Assembly (NCBI RefSeq): GCF_000224145.3
Contig: NC_020172.2
Coordinates: forward strand, 2,069,962-2,133,961
DNA: 64,000 bases
Source of the DNA: Ciona intestinalis
Lineage: Eukaryota > Chordata > Ascidiacea > Phlebobranchia > Cionidae
Reading direction: 5' to 3'
The notes beneath the pieces were generated by a model. That model searched no databases and was not told the DNA's origin. It saw only the letters and a list, made by a program, of their open reading frames with translations. Each line of letters opens with the position of its first letter. Position 1 is the first letter of the stretch. This document shows positions 59,145-64,000 of this stretch, one piece after another. Both the position numbers and the translations under genes were made by a program.

Positions 59145-61440
59145 CATAGATCGTTGCTCGTTCTTGATGAATCTTTCCTTTACGATTAACAGCCTAATAA
59201 ACCTATTTCCATCAACTGTAAGAGTGATTTAAATGTTATAGTTGTCTACAGCGTATATATATATGTATTTGGCTGACAATCCAGACAACCCACAAGGGAT
59301 TCTGGGTTAAAGCAATAGCACTGTTGAGTTTCCTAGCCTCACTGGACAATTACACGTATAACAAAGTATAAAAATACCTGTCTACACACACACGCAAACC
59401 ATATTTTCCGGGAAAATAGCATTTAGGCCTTTATTTAATTTATACAGTTTTAATTTTCTATAACAGCTACGCTTCATAACTTGTTTATTATAGGGTTTAG
59501 GAACGACTGAAACGGCCGCAGTATTGTATACGCTATAAACAAAAGCATCACCACGCATTTGGCCAACAGCAGTCAATAATACGATTATATTTCTACCGAC
59601 TTACTTAATACACTAATTCTGTATATTCAGACCTCCGGTTATATATATATCGTGGGACTTAACTTTTTCAGCAAATAATGGAATTCCTTTTTATCTCTGT
59701 CATCGCGAGTGAACATAAAGGCATACATCGATGCGTATACACCGGACAGTTTAAAGAATCGTTCATGCCGCAAGACCCCACCTATACTGTATTTATAGTC
59801 TCCCGATTTACAGATCAACTTTAGTATGATATATCACCTGATGTAAACAGACTATTTTAAACATAAGTGGCGAAACTGGTTCATTTTAATATAGAGTAAG
59901 TCTAAGACAGACAGGCGACCATATCTAAACACAAAAATAAGCTCTCATGTAAACGCGTCGTTCAAACCATAGTAATGACTTGACAACAAAAACCGTGGGT
60001 TTATGAATGCACAACGCAAGTACACAGCAGGTAAAACGTGTAGTATGTCACCCTTAGCATTTAGTCAGTCAAACTATCCGTTTAACCTTACAACCCTTGC
60101 TCTTCTACATTCGCAGAAGTGTGCACGCCTGTGGTTTCACTTTATATGCCAACTAATTAGTTCCACAATCTAGTCAAGTGCAAAATAAAACTTGAAACGT
60201 GCTATTATACGCTGCAGTGGTAGACGTGATCCGCGTCACGAAAAGTCATTTCTCATAACTGGGTTCCCATCAAGACACAACAGTCCGAGTTAGATTACAG
60301 CGTATGTTTAGTCTATGACATTTTAAATGCAAAGTTAAATGTATAACATAAGCTAAAAAACATTGTCTTGTATATATAGTGAGCTGTCTCAACGTGATGT
60401 ATTGTATTCTACTACTAATTCCAGAAATATTACGGAGCTGCTTTTATAAATCAAACGCGATGTATAGAAGCAGTTTCAAAGTGAATTAGATAATACTTGT
60501 ATATAGTAGTCAGCATACAAACTCTGACGCACTCTTCGCTTTTTGACAACAAGGAGAATTGCAATACAGAGCATAACTGGGGTAAACGGCTGACACTGCC
60601 CTAAACTTCAGCCTCTATGGCCTATGTCAGGCTGCATGACTCACCCAGGTTAAAAACGGATTATTAACTACACTACGACGAATAACAACATAGCTTACAC
60701 GAAACTCAAAACAGTCAAAAGGTGTCTCATCTTTTCCCACCCTACTATATCACTGTAAACGCGCATGGCCTTCTAACTCAACATACAGTAGTTCCCAATG
60801 TGGCTTTTAAACAACAAAGTCAACCTTTCTCCGAGTTCGATTGCCGACGAAAGCAAATGTGTTTATGATCATTTTCTGGACTACTTTTCAATAAAACACT
60901 CAAATAAAAAGCGAAGATGTTTCTAATCCTGACTGACTAGCGTTAAATTAGTCAACCGATGCTTCAATAACACCGCTAGACTTATACCAAGCTGCATTAG
61001 GCTTAGACTGTAAGTCTTAGAAATTATTTAACAAAAACGTTACTTTCTTATGGCGGCACTCTTAAACGTGTTTTTTTTTCTGTTTTAAAACCTGTTTGCC
61101 TGTCTGTCAATCACATTGCAACGAAGCAGAACAACGTTAAACAACTGAGAAAGTTAAGCAAACGGAAGTCATTTCTCTGGCATTGGATCTGCAACAAGTT
61201 CGCATTTTAAAAAGGCGCCAATTGTTTTGTGAGCTTTACTCGCCTGGCTCCTAAAATACACGTATATGTATGACAACAAGATTCTTCGAATTTTGCTAGT
61301 GACGAAGGATTGTTTACTTAAACCAGGGCTGGCAAGCTGTGACTGAAATGTCAATGCTACGGCTTTCGGCTTTGAAAGGATTTCAGCATTTCTAAAACTA
61401 ATAAGCAAATCATTTTAGGTATATAGCCTTCAAGTCTAGC

Positions 61441-61550
61441 ACTGTGGGGCAAGATGGGATGCCATAAGTATATTCTTGTGATTATTCTTAAAATAGGACG
61501 ATAAAAAAACAAATAAAATGTGTCCCATCTTACCCCACTTTATACCACAT
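61441..61550. mobile_element. Internally deleted MITE copy
   Basis: About 110 bases bounded by CTGTGGGGCAAGATGGGATG and TGTCCCATCTTACCCCAC. The conserved interior is mostly missing, so this is a short derivative. Confidence 0.55.
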
Positions 61551-61989
61551 AGGAAACGTAAAACTTAACTTGATATGGAGGCCTAGCTCATTCTTTTTAA
61601 AAATCACTTAAACAAAAATAACAGAAAAGCCTTTAACAAAATTATCTTTTTTTCCATAACCTTTTAAAAGCTACACACTGACACCTTGCTTGTCATAACC
61701 AATCGCTCTATAACACGGAAGCGGGAAGTTCCATACATCAGGGGTGCATTGAAAAAAAAGCTTAGGCGTGACAAACGCTGCTAAACGGTGACAATAAACT
61801 TTTACGCTATTCAGTTACGTCAGCTGTTTAGTATCGAAACAAGGAACTGCTGAGGTCTATTGTTCTACTTCCAACTTCAGGAAAACTTAGACTACAGCAA
61901 TTGAATTAAAGTGTCTATGGTGTATGCTATTTTAACAACGATGCTGCTTTCTCCAGTAGGCTAGGCTAGATTTATTTAAACGTCTTGCA

Positions 61990-62135
61990 AAAGCGACGTT
62001 TAAATATCTTGGCCATCAACAAGGGTCTATGCGAGTTGTTAGGATACGGTTTTATAATTCCTTCAATGTTCTTTGTTTGCTAGCAAATAGGGCGAAAAAT
62101 TAAAATGAAAAGGTGTCCTATCTTTACATTCTAAA
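61990..62135 (+). mobile_element. MITE fragment
   Basis: The right half only: AAGGGTCTATGCGAGTTGTT and GATACGGTTTTATAATTCC, up to AAAAGGTGTCCTATCTTTAC. A smaller right-end scrap lies at 60716-60750. Confidence 0.55.
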
Positions 62136-62672
62136 TATAAGAAACGCTTTTCTGACGTGCAACATAATGCTGCTGGCTTTAATAAACTAACACACGTATG
62201 CTGCATACAACAATAACTGTCGGGTATTACCACTTATATACACAATGCTTACAATTAACTGCTATACACCAACTGAACGTACATGTTTACCTAGCTGCAA
62301 TACAGCCGGGAGTCGTAGCAGCGCTTTACACGTTGATTACCATTAAACCTGCCGCGTGCTGTAATACAATATGTAGTAACCATTATAGCAAGTAAAACTA
62401 TGTAAAACTAAGTCGGTGTAGCTTACTGGGAAACTTAGTACCAAAACACCAATTTATCATTAAATGTTAGACAGATTTCCGCTAGCACGATCTAGTTATA
62501 CCATACTACAGGAAATAAAAATTAAATGAATAATTCTGAGACTATTTACCCTCTAATTACGAGCCACAACAGTCATTATAAAACAGTTCTCTGATGACAA
62601 GCCACAACAGTCATTATAAAATTAGTAAGTTTTAAAACACAATGCTCATATATTTTATATATTTATATATAT

Positions 62673-62858
62673 AGTAGGGTGGGGGAAGATGGGACACCTA
62701 TTCATTGTCACATTTGGTAGTAAACAAAGATCATTCAAAAAATAAATATAAAACCGTATTCTCACGACTCCTATACACTGTTGTTAATTGTTTAAAATTC
62801 GATCAGGATATTGGGATAATATGTGCTAAAGGTGTCCCGTCTTTCTCCACACTACTAT
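62673..62858 (-). mobile_element. MITE copy upstream of U5 copy 3
   Basis: TIR AGTAGGGTGGGGGAAGATGG at the left and a slightly degraded CCCGTCTTTCTCCACACTAC at the right. The interior is reversed (GGTAGTAAACAAAGATCATTC). A TATATA stretch lies on the left flank. Confidence 0.75.
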
Positions 62859-63038
62859 AACGTTATAAGATAGTCTTATCATTGAGCAATTTAATTCATC
62901 GCAAACAGTTTATATTATATACCATTCATGAAACTAATTTACAATGCTACTTACGCCGTTTCAAGTCTACATACGCGATGTTTTATGCGGAAGACACCCA
63001 GACGATTTTCGTACGTAATGTTTGTGAGGCGCCGCTTA

Positions 63039-63048
63039 CCCACAAACA
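63039..63048 (+). promoter_or_regulatory. Candidate snRNA proximal sequence element, U5 copy 3
   Basis: CCCACAAACA lies 55 bases before U5 copy 3, in flanks that otherwise do not resemble the other two copies. This is the independent observation supporting a PSE role. Confidence 0.5.
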
Positions 63049-63093
63049 CTAGATATTTCTCTTTATATACAAAGCGATCATGCGTTTACAAAT

Positions 63094-63208
63094 TTACTCT
63101 GGCTTCTCTTCAGCGCATGATTCTTTCGCCTTTTACTAAAGAATTCCGTGGAGGGGAGCATTTCAATGAGTCTTTAACTATTTTTCTACACCCGACTTAG
63201 GTCGGGAT
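63094..63208 (+). ncRNA. RNU5: U5 spliceosomal snRNA, copy 3 (intergenic)
   Basis: A complete U5-like sequence: TTACTCTGGCTTCTC at the 5' end, loop I CGCCTTTTACT, Sm site ATTTTTC, and 3' stem CCCGAC-TTAG-GTCGGG. Compared with copies 1 and 2, the 3' stem has a paired change (T-A to C-G), which keeps the helix and argues for a functional RNA. Outside the RNA the flanks differ from copies 1 and 2, except for a shared CCCACAAACA element about 55 bases upstream. It lies between ALDH c and the GH31 fragment. Confidence 0.88.
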
Positions 63209-63532
63209 CTCTAATTAATAATCAAGCCAGAAAGTGAAATTCTGTTCATAGGTTATCTGGCATTGAAAATAACTCCACTGTTACTAAGACTGTGGCGACA
63301 CCGCAACGGATAGGGAATAAGTGACGTTCATTCTAATAACAATGGTGAATTGCAGTTAAAGTTGGAATATAGTAAAATTAAACACTGATTTAATTTAACA
63401 AATGGAATGAAAGAATTAAAAAAGCAGTTTAAAAAAATGTCAGTGCATAACAAAATGAGTTACCATAAATTATTATCATTTTTAGTTTAATATTTTTATA
63501 AAAAAAGCTTAATATGTAGTTTATTGTTGATT

Positions 63533-63763
63533 TTAAAAAGTAAAAACACACTGATGATCATCTGTTAAATTAAGAGTGGAAAACAGGTTCAAAAAAAGCT
63601 TATTTCTAACACTTTCCCAAGAAAATGAAGCTTCATCGTTGCCATCGCATGTTATCGTTGAAGGTTCACTAAGTAATCCATACACGGTTAGTTTATCAAT
63701 GTATAAATAGTCCAACTCTGGTAGATATTCAGCTTGGTGAACCACAGTAAAATTCAGTACATT
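63533..63763 (-). CDS. Last exon of probable GH31 alpha-glucosidase
   Basis: A minus-strand terminal exon with an acceptor at 63764-63765 (TTTGTTTCCAG) and 76 codons to TAA. It reads NVLNFTVVHQAEYLPELDYL, then IDKLTVYGLLSEPSTITCDG, then a region ending NLTDDHQCVF. The pattern of a beta-rich C-terminal domain (vtVyGv..ePs.i...G...sfsw.......L.L) resembles the end of GH31 family maltase/alpha-glucosidases such as lysosomal acid alpha-glucosidase. The rest of the gene would lie beyond the right edge. The coding nature is well supported by splice site and composition. The family is an inference from a short, weakly conserved region. Confidence 0.5.
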   Translation of the reverse strand, partial: NVLNFTVVHQAEYLPELDYLYIDKLTVYGLLSEPSTITCDGNDEASFSWESVRNKLFLNLFSTLNLTDDHQCVFTF

Positions 63764-63854
63764 CTGGAAACAAACATCGTTTCAATGGAAGCACTTTGCA
63801 CTGTGTAAGCTGTATACAATTAATTATACACACCAACATGCTATGTACTTGATA

Positions 63855-63935
63855 CCCAGATTGCTATAACCCATTAGTAGCCACTGGGTTGGAGAAATGG
63901 CCACCAGGGACACACATAGCTATTAGTAACAGGCA
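63855..63935 (-). mobile_element. SINE fragment near right edge
   Basis: CCCATTAGTAGCCACTGGGTT followed by CACCAGGGACACACA matches the body of the SINE in reverse orientation. It lies in the intron upstream of the GH31-like last exon. Confidence 0.5.
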
Positions 63936-64000
63936 TCTAACATGATACCCTTCAGGTAAATGCAGCGAATATATCATTACTTCCATACAACACTTACCAA

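Larger units (their letters stand above)
59145..63093. other. Spacer between ALDH c and U5 copy 3
   Basis: No coding exon is recognised. It contains several MITE copies or fragments (60716, 61441, 61990, 62673) and a short tandem duplication of AGCCACAACAGTCATTATAA at 62562 and 62600. Confidence 0.55.

Noticed and set aside
62928..63200. 90-codon plus-strand open frame
   Set aside because: It overlaps the complete U5 snRNA copy 3 and has no protein-like features.
1..64000. CRISPR arrays, bacterial operons, integrated viruses or retroviral genes
   Set aside because: None seen; the window is ordinary eukaryotic chromosome with intron-bearing genes and short non-autonomous elements.

Overview
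The window is eukaryotic and looks like a solitary ascidian of the Ciona type. It is AT-rich, with multi-exon genes, short GT-AG introns, three tandem ALDH1A-type genes, U5 snRNA copies, a TA-flanked MITE with the TIR motif GGGTGGGGGAAGATGGGACA, and a tRNA-derived SINE. All exon models were built by eye from splice signals, reading phase and remembered family sequences. No alignment was run. The models given for 12 genes close with consistent phases, except ALDH paralogue c, where one exon was not found.

Left third (1-25149): one minus-strand gene, centrobin (CNTROB, centriole), spans the region in at least 20 coding exons and runs off the left edge. Two of its introns hold complete plus-strand genes. 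The 6.2-kb intron carries a short chondroitin-polymerizing-factor-like gene (CHPF). The 11-kb intron carries two tandem leucine-rich-repeat (LRR) transmembrane receptor genes.

Middle (25599-40541): a single-exon PRMT3 with a degenerate zinc finger (minus); a plus-strand protein joining two DM9 lectin-type repeats to a C-terminal SOCS box; CFAP298 (minus); an unnamed 240-residue protein with an X-box in its putative promoter (plus); and DAW1 (minus). CFAP298 and DAW1 both act in axonemal dynein assembly and transport, so the unnamed gene between them is a candidate ciliary gene.

Right (42024-59144): three cytosolic ALDH1A/retinal-dehydrogenase-type paralogues share the same exon phases. Paralogues a and b are head to head. 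Paralogue c is tail to tail with b and has no visible exon 4. Matching introns of a and b each contain a U5 snRNA gene on the antisense strand, and a third U5 copy lies at 63.1 kb. The far right edge holds the last exon of a probable GH31 alpha-glucosidase (minus).

The best candidate for something undescribed is the DM9-DM9-SOCS protein, which I infer may be a carbohydrate-reading substrate receptor of a Cullin-5 ubiquitin ligase. Other notable points are the duplicated 3' splice site in the CHPF-like gene, the CHPF-like protein lacking its N-terminal glycosyltransferase domain, the U5 genes with covarying 3' stems and a shared -55 element, and patchwork similarity between ALDH a and b.
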